IMG/VR virus record: IMGVR_UViG_3300026132_000003
Span: 1 to 37,098 of that record
Source: a virus
DNA length: 37,098 bases
Strand: one strand, 5' to 3'
Shown: positions 1 through 7,637 of the stretch, piece by piece
Position numbering within the stretch: position 1 is the first letter of the stretch
Layout of the letters: each line of letters begins with the position of its first letter
Made by a program: the position numbers and the translations under genes
Notes under the pieces: generated by a model
What the model saw: the letters and a program-made list of their open reading frames with translations, nothing else
The model's database searches: none
Told to the model about the DNA's origin: nothing

Positions 1-54
1 TGCTGATGTCCCCGCCTCGGGAAACCTACGAAACAGACGCATAGGAGGGATTCC

Positions 55-573
55 ATGGAGAGCAGTATTTACCCCGGACGAATCGTCGCAATTGACCCGG
101 GCGATGTCCGGTCGGCCTGGGTGCAAATCGTGGAAGGACGCCCGGAGAGGTGGAGCATCGACAACAATCTGCATTTGCGATCGCGCATCCTGGATGGGGC
201 TTTCTCGCACGCCGAATACCTCGTCATCGAAATGATCGCATCCTACGGAATGCCAGTCGGCGCCACAATTTTCGAAACCTGTTTCTGGATCGGGCGATTT
301 CGCGAGGCATGGCGCGGTCCGTGCGTTCGACTCACCCGCAATCGCGTCAAGCAACATATTTGCCACAGTGCCCGCGCAAAGGACTCGAACATCCGCCAGG
401 CGCTGATTGATCGATACGGGCCCGGGAAGGAGCGCGCGATCGGGCGCAAGGCGATGCCGGGCCCGCTGTATGGGGTCAAGTCCGACCTCTGGGCCGCGCT
501 CGCCGTGGGCCTGACCTTTCTGGACCAGCGCGGGAATGTTCGGGTCCCGGCCGTCCCTGTGGAGCTGGACTGA
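55..573 (+). CDS. RuvC-like Holliday junction resolvase (RNase H fold)
   Basis: A 172-residue protein with the acidic-residue pattern of RuvC/RNase H-fold nucleases: a first strand ending in AIDPG (D14), a second strand LVIEM (E59), and a C-terminal helix SDLWAALAVG (D144). These would bind two metal ions to cut branched DNA. In phages such enzymes resolve recombination or replication intermediates before packaging. The start is supported by AGGAGGG at 43-49, six bases before the ATG. The stop overlaps the next start (TGATG). A TGA at 4-6 may end an upstream gene outside the window. The fold is inferred from motif spacing; another RNase H-like phage nuclease is possible. Confidence 0.7.
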   Translation: MESSIYPGRIVAIDPGDVRSAWVQIVEGRPERWSIDNNLHLRSRILDGAFSHAEYLVIEMIASYGMPVGATIFETCFWIGRFREAWRGPCVRLTRNRVKQHICHSARAKDSNIRQALIDRYGPGKERAIGRKAMPGPLYGVKSDLWAALAVGLTFLDQRGNVRVPAVPVELD

Positions 574-1799
574 TGGGAAACAAAATTCGACTTCCGAGGG
601 AAATCCAGATGCGTCCAATCGCTGCCCTGGTTCCCTACGCGAAAAATTCACGCAAGCACACCTCGGCCCAGATCGACCGGGTGGCCCGATCCATGCGCGA
701 GTTTGGATGGACCAATCCGGTCCTGGTCGACAAGGCGGGGAACATTATCGCGGGCCACGCCCGCGTGCTCGCCGCTGAGCGCATCGGGCTCGAGCAGGTC
801 CCGACCATAGACCTCTCTCACCTGTCCGATGCTCAGCGCCGCGCCTACATCCTGGCCGACAATCGCTTGGCGGAGGACGCGAGTTGGGACCGCGGGCTCC
901 TTCGTGTGGAGATCGAGGCCTTGCATGCCGAGGCGTTCGATCTGGACACGATCGGATTCAGCGCCTCTGAGCTGGAGCGTCTGCTGGGCCCTGCCGATGG
1001 TCTGACCGATCCCGACGAGCTTCCCACGGACGCCCCCAGGCGCACATCGGACGGGGACCTATGGGTATTGGGCAGGCACCGGCTCCTCGTGGGGGACGCG
1101 ACGGACGCCGCGTCCGTTGCCTGTCTGTTCGGCGATGAGGTGCCTCTTGGCATGGTGACCGACCCTCCCTACGGGGTGAATTACGACCCCGAATGGCGTT
1201 CCCGGGTTCAGGATTCACCGCGCACGAGAAAAATGGGCCGCGTCATGAACGATGACCGGGCTGATTGGCGCGAGGCCTGGGCCCTCTTTCCTGGCGATGT
1301 TGCGTATGTATGGCATGCAGATAAAAAGGCGCGCGTCGTCCAGGAGAGCCTGGAAGTGGTCGGTTTTAATATTCGCGCCCAAATTATCTGGGTGAAGGAC
1401 AGCTTCGCGCTCTCGCGTGGCCATTACCACGCGCAGCATGAGCCCTGTTTTTACGGCGTGCGTCGCCGTGGGCACTGGACGGGAGACCGGACTCAGAGCA
1501 CCGTCTGGGAAATTCCCGCACGCGAGGATTCCGGACACGGGCACTCCACGCAGAAGCCGGTCGAGTGCATGCGCCGCCCAATGCTCAACAATTCCGAACC
1601 GGGCGCGATCTGGTATGACCCGTTCGTCGGGTCTGGGACCTCGATCATCGCGGCCGAGAGCTGCGATCGGCGATGCTTTGCGTTCGAGCTAGAGCCCCGC
1701 TATGCGGACATCGTTCTCGCCCGCTGGGAAGCGTTTTCCGGCGGCACGGCGAGTCTGGAGAAAAACCTGAAGGGATCGGGGCATGGCGACAAGAATTGA
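573..1799 (+). CDS. ParB/Srx-domain fused to beta-class DNA adenine methyltransferase
   Basis: 408 residues in two parts. Residues about 12-100 form a ParB N-terminal-like domain (R-P-I-A-A-L-V-P-Y start, then INPVLV-like and IIAGHAR strands). Residues about 160-400 form an S-adenosylmethionine-dependent methyltransferase. Catalytic motif IV DPPYG is at 197-201 and AdoMet-binding motif I DPFVGSGT is at 349-356, so the order IV then I marks the beta class; DPPY points to N6-adenine modification. This fusion is common in phages and prophages, where it may protect phage DNA from restriction or set its methylation state. It is coupled by overlap to the preceding resolvase. The recognition sequence cannot be read from the protein. 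Confidence 0.88.
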   Translation: MGNKIRLPREIQMRPIAALVPYAKNSRKHTSAQIDRVARSMREFGWTNPVLVDKAGNIIAGHARVLAAERIGLEQVPTIDLSHLSDAQRRAYILADNRLAEDASWDRGLLRVEIEALHAEAFDLDTIGFSASELERLLGPADGLTDPDELPTDAPRRTSDGDLWVLGRHRLLVGDATDAASVACLFGDEVPLGMVTDPPYGVNYDPEWRSRVQDSPRTRKMGRVMNDDRADWREAWALFPGDVAYVWHADKKARVVQESLEVVGFNIRAQIIWVKDSFALSRGHYHAQHEPCFYGVRRRGHWTGDRTQSTVWEIPAREDSGHGHSTQKPVECMRRPMLNNSEPGAIWYDPFVGSGTSIIAAESCDRRCFAFELEPRYADIVLARWEAFSGGTASLEKNLKGSGHGDKN

Positions 1800-1824
1800 G
1801 CCAGCTTGCAAGGGAGGTGAGTCG

Positions 1825-2409
1825 ATGCAACTGGAACAGCGGACAATTCCCGACCTGATGCACGAGTGGGCGCGGTGGGCCTCCCAGGGCGGCGCGGCCG
1901 CCAGCCTGGGGTATCGGCCCTACTCCAGCGAGGCGACGATCCGAAGCCTCGCCCTCGCCGAGAGCCCGCGCAACCCGACCCATCCCAAGGCGCCTCGGCC
2001 GCTGACCGCCAACGGTAAGCAGACGCGCTCGTTTCGCGGTGACCGTCTGCGCGTGGATCCCGTTCCCGAGCGCGTGGACCGCTGCATCGCGGAGATGCGA
2101 GTCCTCTACCCCGAGGCATTCCTGGTGCTCGTGGCCGAATACCTCGGGATGGTCCCGGTGTTCGAGGCCGAGGCCTGGCGCCCGCGCTGGCGCGGACGGC
2201 GCTGGGATCGGCGCCTGCACGCGCTCCAGGCGCGGCCCAATGCCGGCTGGCGCTGGCGGTTTCGCCCCCGGCGCACCGGCGAGCCTGCGCACACCTACCA
2301 GGAGCGCATGGCCACCACCCTCGGCCTGGGCGACCGGAAGCGGTATCGTGAATGGCTGGACCGCGCGCAAATCCTCCTCTACGGCATCCTGATGACCGGC
2401 GATCTCTAG
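1825..2409 (+). CDS. Probable Q-type late antitermination protein
   Basis: A 194-residue basic protein. The start at 1825 is preferred over an in-frame ATG at 1783 because an AGGGAGGTGA ribosome site sits at 1811-1820. The layout resembles the phage antitermination Q family: a WARWA motif near the N-terminus (15-19), a central helix with D-x-C-I-A-E-M then L-V-A-E-Y-L-G, and a C-terminal segment (about 157-185) reading like a helix-turn-helix plus helix (YQERMATTLGLG, then WLDRAQ). Context strongly supports this: a sigma70-like promoter begins five bases after its stop, with a terminator just downstream, as in lambdoid pR'-tR'. A Q protein would bind at the promoter, load onto paused polymerase and let it ignore terminators. 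Family call by eye only. Confidence 0.6.
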   Translation: MQLEQRTIPDLMHEWARWASQGGAAASLGYRPYSSEATIRSLALAESPRNPTHPKAPRPLTANGKQTRSFRGDRLRVDPVPERVDRCIAEMRVLYPEAFLVLVAEYLGMVPVFEAEAWRPRWRGRRWDRRLHALQARPNAGWRWRFRPRRTGEPAHTYQERMATTLGLGDRKRYREWLDRAQILLYGILMTGDL

Positions 2410-2413
2410 GGGA

Positions 2414-2443
2414 TTGACACCGGGGGGAACTTTTGCGTACATT
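2414..2443 (+). promoter_or_regulatory. Putative late promoter (pR'-like)
   Basis: A perfect -35 TTGACA lies at 2414-2419, then an 18-base spacer, then TACATT (4 of 6 matches to TATAAT) at 2438-2443. It begins just after the stop of the Q-like gene and reads towards the terminase and structural genes. A start near 2450 would give a leader of only about 45-50 nt before the terminator at 2474-2497. This is inferred from sequence; no other hexamer pair in the gap is as good. Confidence 0.6.
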
Positions 2444-2473
2444 CACAGGCAGACTGCGACAGCTATTCCCGAG

Positions 2474-2497
2474 GGGCGCCGATGTGGCGCCCTTTTT
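2474..2497 (+). terminator. Rho-independent terminator just after the late promoter (tR'-like)
   Basis: Perfect 7-bp stem GGGCGCC (2474-2480) and GGCGCCC (2486-2492) around a GATGT loop, followed at once by five T residues (2493-2497). It lies between the promoter at 2414 and the first gene of the late block, so it would stop all late transcription unless polymerase is modified. That fits regulation by the adjacent Q-like protein. Confidence 0.75.
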
Positions 2498-2517
2498 CGT
2501 GGGCGGGAGGACCGGAC

Positions 2518-2694
2518 ATGATCGGTGCCATCATCGGGCTATGCGTCGGGGCCGCGCTTGCCGCCCCCATCGCCTACCAGGTCGGGCGCGTCGTGGAGCG
2601 CCGTCGCACGGCCCCCCGCGCCCCGTCGTCGCCGGAGGTCGGCGCCGCGCGCCCTACCACCCGCAACCCTTCGGCCCGGCCCTCGCAGCGCTGA
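2518..2694 (+). CDS. Small single-TM membrane protein (possible N-terminal part of a split gene)
   Basis: 58 residues: one hydrophobic segment at about 2-22, then an Arg-rich turn (VGRVVERRR) and a Pro/Arg/Ser-rich tail with little predicted structure. A GGGAGG ribosome site at 2505-2510 fits the ATG at 2518. It is the first gene after the late terminator, a position where many phages keep holin or lysis genes. The tail looks non-native, and a more protein-like continuation lies in the -1 frame (2541-2894). The two frames could be joined at a run of six C at 2612-2617, so this may be the front half of one membrane protein. Function unknown. Confidence 0.5.
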   Translation: MIGAIIGLCVGAALAAPIAYQVGRVVERRRTAPRAPSSPEVGAARPTTRNPSARPSQR

Positions 2695-2894
2695 GCGCCC
2701 CGGAGGCTCGCCGCCTGGCGGGCGAGCTGGAGGCAATGCTGGCCGAGATTCGCGCCCACGGCGGAGCGGACTCGCCCGGCGTCCTCGAGGCCGCCATTAC
2801 CGTCCAGGCGCGCCTGAGCTACCTGCGCGAGCTGGCTGAGCGAAAATGCGCACACACTGAGAACCCCGATCATGGCCACACGCAAGACCGCTAG
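2541..2894 (+). CDS. Helical protein in -1 frame (possible C-terminal half of split membrane gene)
   Basis: The 3' half of this frame (from about 2670) codes for a convincing amphipathic helical domain rich in Ala, Glu, Arg and Leu (SAPEARRLAGELEAMLAEI), with G/C-ending codons. The 5' half (ATG at 2541) looks like a shadow of the overlapping small membrane ORF. There is no good ribosome site at 2541; a CTG at 2691 overlapping the stop of the upstream ORF is another possible start. The simplest reading is that this is the C-terminal part of that ORF, joined by a -1 shift. It overlaps the start of the small terminase gene by 23 bases. Function unknown. Confidence 0.4.
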   Translation: MRRGRACRPHRLPGRARRGAPSHGPPRPVVAGGRRRAPYHPQPFGPALAALSAPEARRLAGELEAMLAEIRAHGGADSPGVLEAAITVQARLSYLRELAERKCAHTENPDHGHTQDR

Positions 2895-3324
2895 TCGCGG
2901 CAGGAAAACCAAAGCCCGGAGCAAGGGCGGCCGCCCCCGCCTCGAGATCGACTGGAAGGTCGTGACCGGCCTTTGCCAGATTTTCTGCACGCTGGAGGAG
3001 ATCGTTTCCGTCCTGGGAATCTCCGAGGACACGCTCGAGCGCGCATGCGTTCGCGAACACCACATGCGTTTTGCGGACTTCCGTAAAAAGCACAGCGCCT
3101 CGGGACGGATGAGCTTGCGCCGCGAACAGTACCAGGCGGCCAAGCGTGGGAACACGACGATGTTGATCTGGCTTGGCAAACAGCACCTGGGCCAGCGGGA
3201 CAAGATCGAGCGCGACGACACGGTGCGCTTCTCGCAGCCGATCGAGGAATGGACGGACGAGGAGCTGATGGCGGCGCTGTCCGGGCGCGGCGATGTAATG
3301 GCCGGCGAGCAGCAGACCCACTAG
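2872..3324 (+). CDS. Terminase small subunit
   Basis: 150 residues. A basic, probably disordered N-terminus (about 1-24) is followed by GRPRLEIDW and a helix-turn-helix-like stretch (about 28-62: CTLEEIVSVLGISEDTLERA), the usual DNA-binding module of phage small terminases. A helical part then carries the frequent AAKRGNTTMLIWLGKQHLGQ motif (about 85-105), common in small terminase-like proteins. It would form a ring that recognises the packaging site and hands DNA to the large subunit encoded 10 bases downstream. Its start overlaps the preceding ORF. Confidence 0.75.
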   Translation: MATRKTASRGRKTKARSKGGRPRLEIDWKVVTGLCQIFCTLEEIVSVLGISEDTLERACVREHHMRFADFRKKHSASGRMSLRREQYQAAKRGNTTMLIWLGKQHLGQRDKIERDDTVRFSQPIEEWTDEELMAALSGRGDVMAGEQQTH

Positions 3325-3334
3325 GCACACGCGG

Positions 3335-4924
3335 ATGAGCAGGGCTCAGTCTGCGCGCGCCGTCGCGATGGAACGCGTGGACGAGCGCATTCGCGTGGAG
3401 CTGCGCCGGCGCCGGCTGGCGCGCGAGTCCTTGGTCGCGTTCTCGCGGTCCATCATCATTCCCGGCGCGCCTGCGGGCGACGATCCCGAGGCCTGGGTAT
3501 TCGAGCCCGTCGAGTCGGGGATCGCCGCGCACCATGCGCTGACGATGGAGCGCATCCAGGCATGCATCCAGAAGCCCTACGGGCGCCTGATGATCTTCGA
3601 ACCGCCGGGCTCAGCGAAGAGCACCTATGCCAGCGTCGTCGCCCCGACCTGGGCGATGGGGCTCGTACCCGGGCTGCAGGTCCTGGCAACCTCCTACGGC
3701 AGCCGGCCGATCGAGCGGCACTCGCGGCGCGCACGCCAGATCGCGGCCTCGTCGCTCTACCGGCGTATATTCGGGGCCGCGCTCAAGGAGGGCTCCAGGG
3801 CAGCGGATCAGTGGGAGCTGGACAACGGCTCGCGCTATTACGCTGCCGGCCTGATGGGCGCGATCACCTCCACGCGCTGCGGCCTGGGCATCATCGACGA
3901 CCCGGTCGCCGGGCGGCAGGAGGCCAGCTCGGATACGGTGCGGCGGGCGACTCGCGAGGCCTACGAGGACGACTTTCTCACGCGCCTGGTCCCGGGCGCC
4001 TCGATCATCCTGATCCAGACGCGCTGGGACGAGGACGACCTGGCGGGCTCTATCCTGCCCGAGACCTGGAACGGCGAGTCGGGGCTGATCGAGTGCCGGG
4101 ATGGGCAGACCTGGGAGGTGCTGTGCCTGCCGGCCGAGTGCGAGCGCACCGACGATCCCCTGGGCCGCGAGGTCGGGGAGTACCTCTGGCCCGAGTGGTT
4201 CGACGAGAGTCACTGGGCCATCTTCCGCAAGAACCGCCGGACGTGGGAGTCGCTCTATCAGCAGCGGCCCCACGCGCTCAAGGGCGCGTTCTACAGCGAG
4301 GACGACCTGCTCGTCGACGGCGCGCCGGCCGAGGTCCCGGAGCGCATGGACGTCGCCTACGCGGTCGTGGACACGGCGAGCAAGACGGGCACCGAGCACG
4401 ACGGCGTGGGCGTGGCGTTCTGGCTGCACTCGCGCCACCTGCCCTATCCGCTCATCCTCTACGACTGGGAGCTGCGCCAGATCGAGGGCGCCATGCTCGA
4501 GACATGGCTGCCGACAGTATTCGAGCGCCTCGAGCACATGTGCCGGCAGCACCGGGTTCGACTCGGCTCGGCTGGGGTGTTCATCGAGGACAAGGCCTCG
4601 GGCATCGTGCTGCTCCAGCAGGCGGCGCGGAACCAAGAATGGGCTGCGCGCGGCTGGCGGGCCCAGCCGATCGAGTCCAAGCTCACCTCGCTCGGCAAGG
4701 TCGAGCGCGGGATCAACGTCTCGGGCTATGTCCACTCGGGCCAGGTCAAGATCGCGCGGCCGGCCGTTGACCGGATCAGCGAGTTCAAGGGCGCGGCCCG
4801 CAACCACATGCTCTCGCAGGTACTGTCCTTCGACCCGGGCGTCAAGGACATGGGCGCTGACGACCTGTTCGACTGCTTTTGTTACGGCATTGCCATCGGG
4901 ATCGGTGGCGCGGAGGGATTCTGA
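3335..4924 (+). CDS. Terminase large subunit (packaging ATPase/nuclease)
   Basis: 529 residues, a normal length for the family. The N-terminal ATPase has a Walker A-type loop EPPGSAKST (89-97) and Walker B GLGIIDD (183-189), and an IQTRW segment follows (about 227-231). The C-terminal RNase H-like nuclease has AVVDTAS (D346), FIEDKASG (E418, D419) and a late acidic cluster GADDLFD. It powers DNA translocation into the prohead through the portal and cuts the concatemer. It lies directly after the small subunit and before the portal, with only two tiny ORFs between, the usual order for this module. Confidence 0.93.
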   Translation: MSRAQSARAVAMERVDERIRVELRRRRLARESLVAFSRSIIIPGAPAGDDPEAWVFEPVESGIAAHHALTMERIQACIQKPYGRLMIFEPPGSAKSTYASVVAPTWAMGLVPGLQVLATSYGSRPIERHSRRARQIAASSLYRRIFGAALKEGSRAADQWELDNGSRYYAAGLMGAITSTRCGLGIIDDPVAGRQEASSDTVRRATREAYEDDFLTRLVPGASIILIQTRWDEDDLAGSILPETWNGESGLIECRDGQTWEVLCLPAECERTDDPLGREVGEYLWPEWFDESHWAIFRKNRRTWESLYQQRPHALKGAFYSEDDLLVDGAPAEVPERMDVAYAVVDTASKTGTEHDGVGVAFWLHSRHLPYPLILYDWELRQIEGAMLETWLPTVFERLEHMCRQHRVRLGSAGVFIEDKASGIVLLQQAARNQEWAARGWRAQPIESKLTSLGKVERGINVSGYVHSGQVKIARPAVDRISEFKGAARNHMLSQVLSFDPGVKDMGADDLFDCFCYGIAIGIGGAEGF

Positions 4925-4925
4925 C

Positions 4926-5039
4926 ATGCCCTGGTGGTTCTGGCTTTGCAGTGCACTCGACCTCTTTGGCCTGGTGTTCATCCTGGGAGCGGTGTGGGTT
5001 CTGCACCGGGCGGGGAAAGCGTGGAAGGATGCCATCTGA
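4926..5039 (+). CDS. 37-residue single-pass membrane peptide
   Basis: The ATG lies one base after the terminase stop. The product begins MPWWFWLCSALDLFGLVFIL and ends in a basic tail (HRAGKAWKDAI): one strongly hydrophobic Trp-rich helix plus a positive cytoplasmic end. It is followed two bases later by another small ORF and then the portal. Codons match the neighbours. No family recognised; tiny membrane proteins inside packaging modules are usually dispensable or act on the host envelope. Confidence 0.5.
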   Translation: MPWWFWLCSALDLFGLVFILGAVWVLHRAGKAWKDAI

Positions 5040-5041
5040 GG

Positions 5042-5176
5042 ATGTTCGCCTGGTTCGAGCGCCTCGCCGTGACGCACGCCGCCTACCTGTCGCTGGACAC
5101 CATCTGGCTGCCGCCGCACACGATCTGGCTGCGGAACCGGCCGCCGGCTAATTCGCCCCTGGAGCGCATCTCGTGA
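5042..5176 (+). CDS. 44-residue hypothetical protein coupled to portal
   Basis: ATG at 5042, three bases after the preceding stop; its own stop TGA overlaps the portal GTG start (GTGA at 5173-5176). The product (MFAWFERLAVTHAAYLSLDT start, two TIWL repeats in the middle) has no recognisable domain. The main argument for a real gene is the tight overlap on both sides, which would couple portal translation to it. It could be only a translational leader. Confidence 0.4.
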   Translation: MFAWFERLAVTHAAYLSLDTIWLPPHTIWLRNRPPANSPLERIS

Positions 5177-6798
5177 ACGAACCGGACAGCGCCACCTCCT
5201 CGATCACCGCCTCTACCCTTGGCGGCTCGCTGCGCTCGCTGCTCATGGCGGACGACATCGCGCCGGGGTCGGACGCGGGCTACGAGCTGTGCAAGGTCAT
5301 TTACCTCTACCACCCGCTCGGGCGAAAGATGGCGGAGACGCCGCTACAGATCGCGCAGTCCCAGCGACGCGAGATCGCGGTCCAGGGCGCGCCCGACGAG
5401 GCGGTCGAGGCCTTCGAGCGCGAGTGGGACAAGCTGCGATGCACGGCGAAAATCCGCAACGTCGCCCGGCTCGCGCGCATCTACGGAATCGCCTCGGTGG
5501 TGGCGGTCAGCGAGGGGAACCTGAACAAGCCACTCGACCTGAACGAGCTGTGGAAGTCCCCGCTCTCGTTCAATGTCCTGGACCCGCTCAACACGGCCGG
5601 CTCCCTGGTGCTCTCCCAGATCCCGACCGCGCGCGACTTCAACGCACCGATCGCAGTCACGGTGATGGGCACGCATGTGCACCCGACGCGCAGCGCCGTG
5701 GTGATGAACGAGGATCCGATCTACCTCGCCTACACCAGCTCGGGCTTCGGCTTCGTGGGCCGCTCGGTATACCAGCGGGCTCTGTACCCGCTCAAGAGCT
5801 TCATCCGCTCGATGATGGCCGACGACATGATCAGCACGAAGCTGGGGCTGCTCGTCGCCAAGCAGAAGTCCCCGGGCTCGTTGGTCGACAAAATGATGAT
5901 GGCGGCCGCAGCGGTCAAGCGCGCCATCCTGCGCGATGCCCAGACCGGCCAGGTGCTCTCGATCGGAGTGGATGAGGAGATCGAGACGCTTAACATGATG
6001 AACGTGGACGGCGCGGGCACCTACGCGCGCACGAACATCATCAAGAACACGGCCACGGCGGCGGACATGCCGGCCAAGCTCCTGGACAACGAGACGATGG
6101 TCTCCGGGTTCGGAGAGGGAACCGAGGACGCGAAGAACATCGCCCGCTACATCGACAGCGTGCGCGACTGGATGCAGCCGACCTACGAGTTCTTCGATAA
6201 GATCGTGATGCACCGGGCGTGGAATCCCGATTTCTACGCGAGGATGCAGGCGCTCTACCCCGAGTACTACCAGGACCGCGCCTACGAGGACGTGCTCTCG
6301 GAATGGATCGAGAACTTCGAGGCGCAGTGGCCCTCCCTCCTGATCGAGCCCGAGTCCGAGGCGATCAAGGTCGAGGACGTGAAGCTGCAGGGCGTGATCG
6401 CGTTCCTGCAGACGCTTCTCCCGGAGCTGGACCTGGACAACAAGCTGCTGGTGATCCAGTGGGCGGTCGACAACATCTCGGACAACAAGATGCTGTTCCC
6501 GCACGACCTGGAGATCGACATATCCGACCTCAAGGAATTCCTCGAGGAGCAGCAGGCTCAGCTCGAGGAGGCCCGCGAGCAGTCCGGGGCGGGGCTTCCC
6601 GGTGGCCCGGGGGGCGTGAAGGGCAATCCCATTACCCACGAGGAGAAGGAGCTGGGGACGGTCGCGCGGCGCTTCGGCAGTTTCCGCGGCGATACCCTGA
6701 CGCCGCTCCAGCGCGCATCGGCCCGGCTTGAGGGCTCGGATACGCGGGCGCTGCTCGAGGACATTCGGCGCCGGCTTCCGAGCAAGGGCGCGGCGTGA
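5173..6798 (+). CDS. Portal protein, HI1409/DUF1073 type
   Basis: 541 residues with GTG start at 5173. The N-terminal half has the pattern of this portal family: a short leader, then YELCKVIYLYHPLGRKMAE, a variable stretch, and ARLARIYGIASVVAV near residue 100, then an MNVDGAGTYAR-like core and a region rich in negatively charged helices. The protein would form the dodecameric ring at the capsid vertex, where terminase docks and DNA enters and leaves. The C-terminal ~80 residues (Gln/Glu-rich helix, then a Gly/Pro linker LPGGPGGVKG) extend past the core. The stop overlaps the GTG start of the next gene. Confidence 0.85.
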   Translation: MNEPDSATSSITASTLGGSLRSLLMADDIAPGSDAGYELCKVIYLYHPLGRKMAETPLQIAQSQRREIAVQGAPDEAVEAFEREWDKLRCTAKIRNVARLARIYGIASVVAVSEGNLNKPLDLNELWKSPLSFNVLDPLNTAGSLVLSQIPTARDFNAPIAVTVMGTHVHPTRSAVVMNEDPIYLAYTSSGFGFVGRSVYQRALYPLKSFIRSMMADDMISTKLGLLVAKQKSPGSLVDKMMMAAAAVKRAILRDAQTGQVLSIGVDEEIETLNMMNVDGAGTYARTNIIKNTATAADMPAKLLDNETMVSGFGEGTEDAKNIARYIDSVRDWMQPTYEFFDKIVMHRAWNPDFYARMQALYPEYYQDRAYEDVLSEWIENFEAQWPSLLIEPESEAIKVEDVKLQGVIAFLQTLLPELDLDNKLLVIQWAVDNISDNKMLFPHDLEIDISDLKEFLEEQQAQLEEAREQSGAGLPGGPGGVKGNPITHEEKELGTVARRFGSFRGDTLTPLQRASARLEGSDTRALLEDIRRRLPSKGAA

Positions 6799-7625
6799 CC
6801 CGACGCGAGTTCTACGAGCTGCTCTCGGCGGCGGTTCGCGACCTGCTCGAGCACGGCTACGACTCGCGCGAGCGCGTGCAGGACTGGCTCGACCGGATTC
6901 GCCGGGCGATGCATGAGGCCCTCGTGCCCGAGTCGCTCCTGCGCGAGCGGCTGGTCGAGGGGCTCTCGCGCACGTTTCGCCAGCAGGTCGAGACCGACGC
7001 GCTGTTCCGCCGCCATCCGGGCGTCGCCCGCTACACCATCGAGCGCCTGCGCCCGCAGATGCGCCAGGAGCTGGACCGGCGCATTCTCGCCTCGGCGAAC
7101 CTGATCCGGCTGAACCGGCGCCAGTCGATCGAGCGCACGTTGCAGCGGTTCGAGGGCTGGGCGACGGCGATCCCCGCCGGCGGCCGGCCGAGCCAACTCA
7201 AGCGCCCCGTCGACAAGCGTCTGAGGAAGGCCTTCCAGTCGCTGCCCTTCGAAGAGCGCCGCGTGATCGTCGACCAGGGTCACAAGCTCACGGCGGCGAT
7301 CAACGACATCGTGGCCGAGGCCGGGGATGCCATCGCGCAGGTCTGGCATTCGCACTGGCGCGAGACCGGCTACGATTACCGGCCCCGGCACAAGCAATTC
7401 GACGGCATGGTGTTCCTGCTGCGCGGGAACTGGGCGCAGCGCGAGGGCCTCGTGAAGCTCGGCGGCCACCTCTATGCCGACCAGATCGAGCGGCCGGCGG
7501 AGCTTCCGTTCTGCCGCTGCTACGCGACATACCTGTACTCGCCCTCGGAGTTGCCGGAGGACATGCTGACCGCCAAGGGTCGGCGCTGGATCAAGGAGGC
7601 GCGCCGCCGCGTCGCCGCTGCCTAG
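6795..7625 (+). CDS. Head morphogenesis protein, Mu F-like
   Basis: 276 residues, GTG start overlapping the portal stop. Long helical Arg-rich N-terminal region. The C-terminal third reads as the Mu gpF-like minor head domain: WHSHWRETGYDYRPRHKQFDG (starting near residue 185), then ADQIERPAELP, and the conserved end FCRCYATYLYS (Cys240, Cys242). Proteins of this type lie next to the portal gene and are packaged into the capsid as minor head proteins, thought to help DNA ejection or prohead maturation. Placement directly after the portal fits the family. Confidence 0.8.
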   Translation: MTRREFYELLSAAVRDLLEHGYDSRERVQDWLDRIRRAMHEALVPESLLRERLVEGLSRTFRQQVETDALFRRHPGVARYTIERLRPQMRQELDRRILASANLIRLNRRQSIERTLQRFEGWATAIPAGGRPSQLKRPVDKRLRKAFQSLPFEERRVIVDQGHKLTAAINDIVAEAGDAIAQVWHSHWRETGYDYRPRHKQFDGMVFLLRGNWAQREGLVKLGGHLYADQIERPAELPFCRCYATYLYSPSELPEDMLTAKGRRWIKEARRRVAAA

Positions 7626-7637
7626 GAGGATGCCGAC

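Noticed and set aside
1783-1824. Longer N-terminus of the Q-like protein from ATG at 1783
   Set aside because: The ATG at 1825 has a far better ribosome site (1811-1820), and the extra residues lie inside the preceding methyltransferase gene.
3562-4770. Long open frame inside the large terminase gene
   Set aside because: Arg/Gly/Ala-rich shadow caused by GC-rich codons of the terminase frame; no domain and no start signal.
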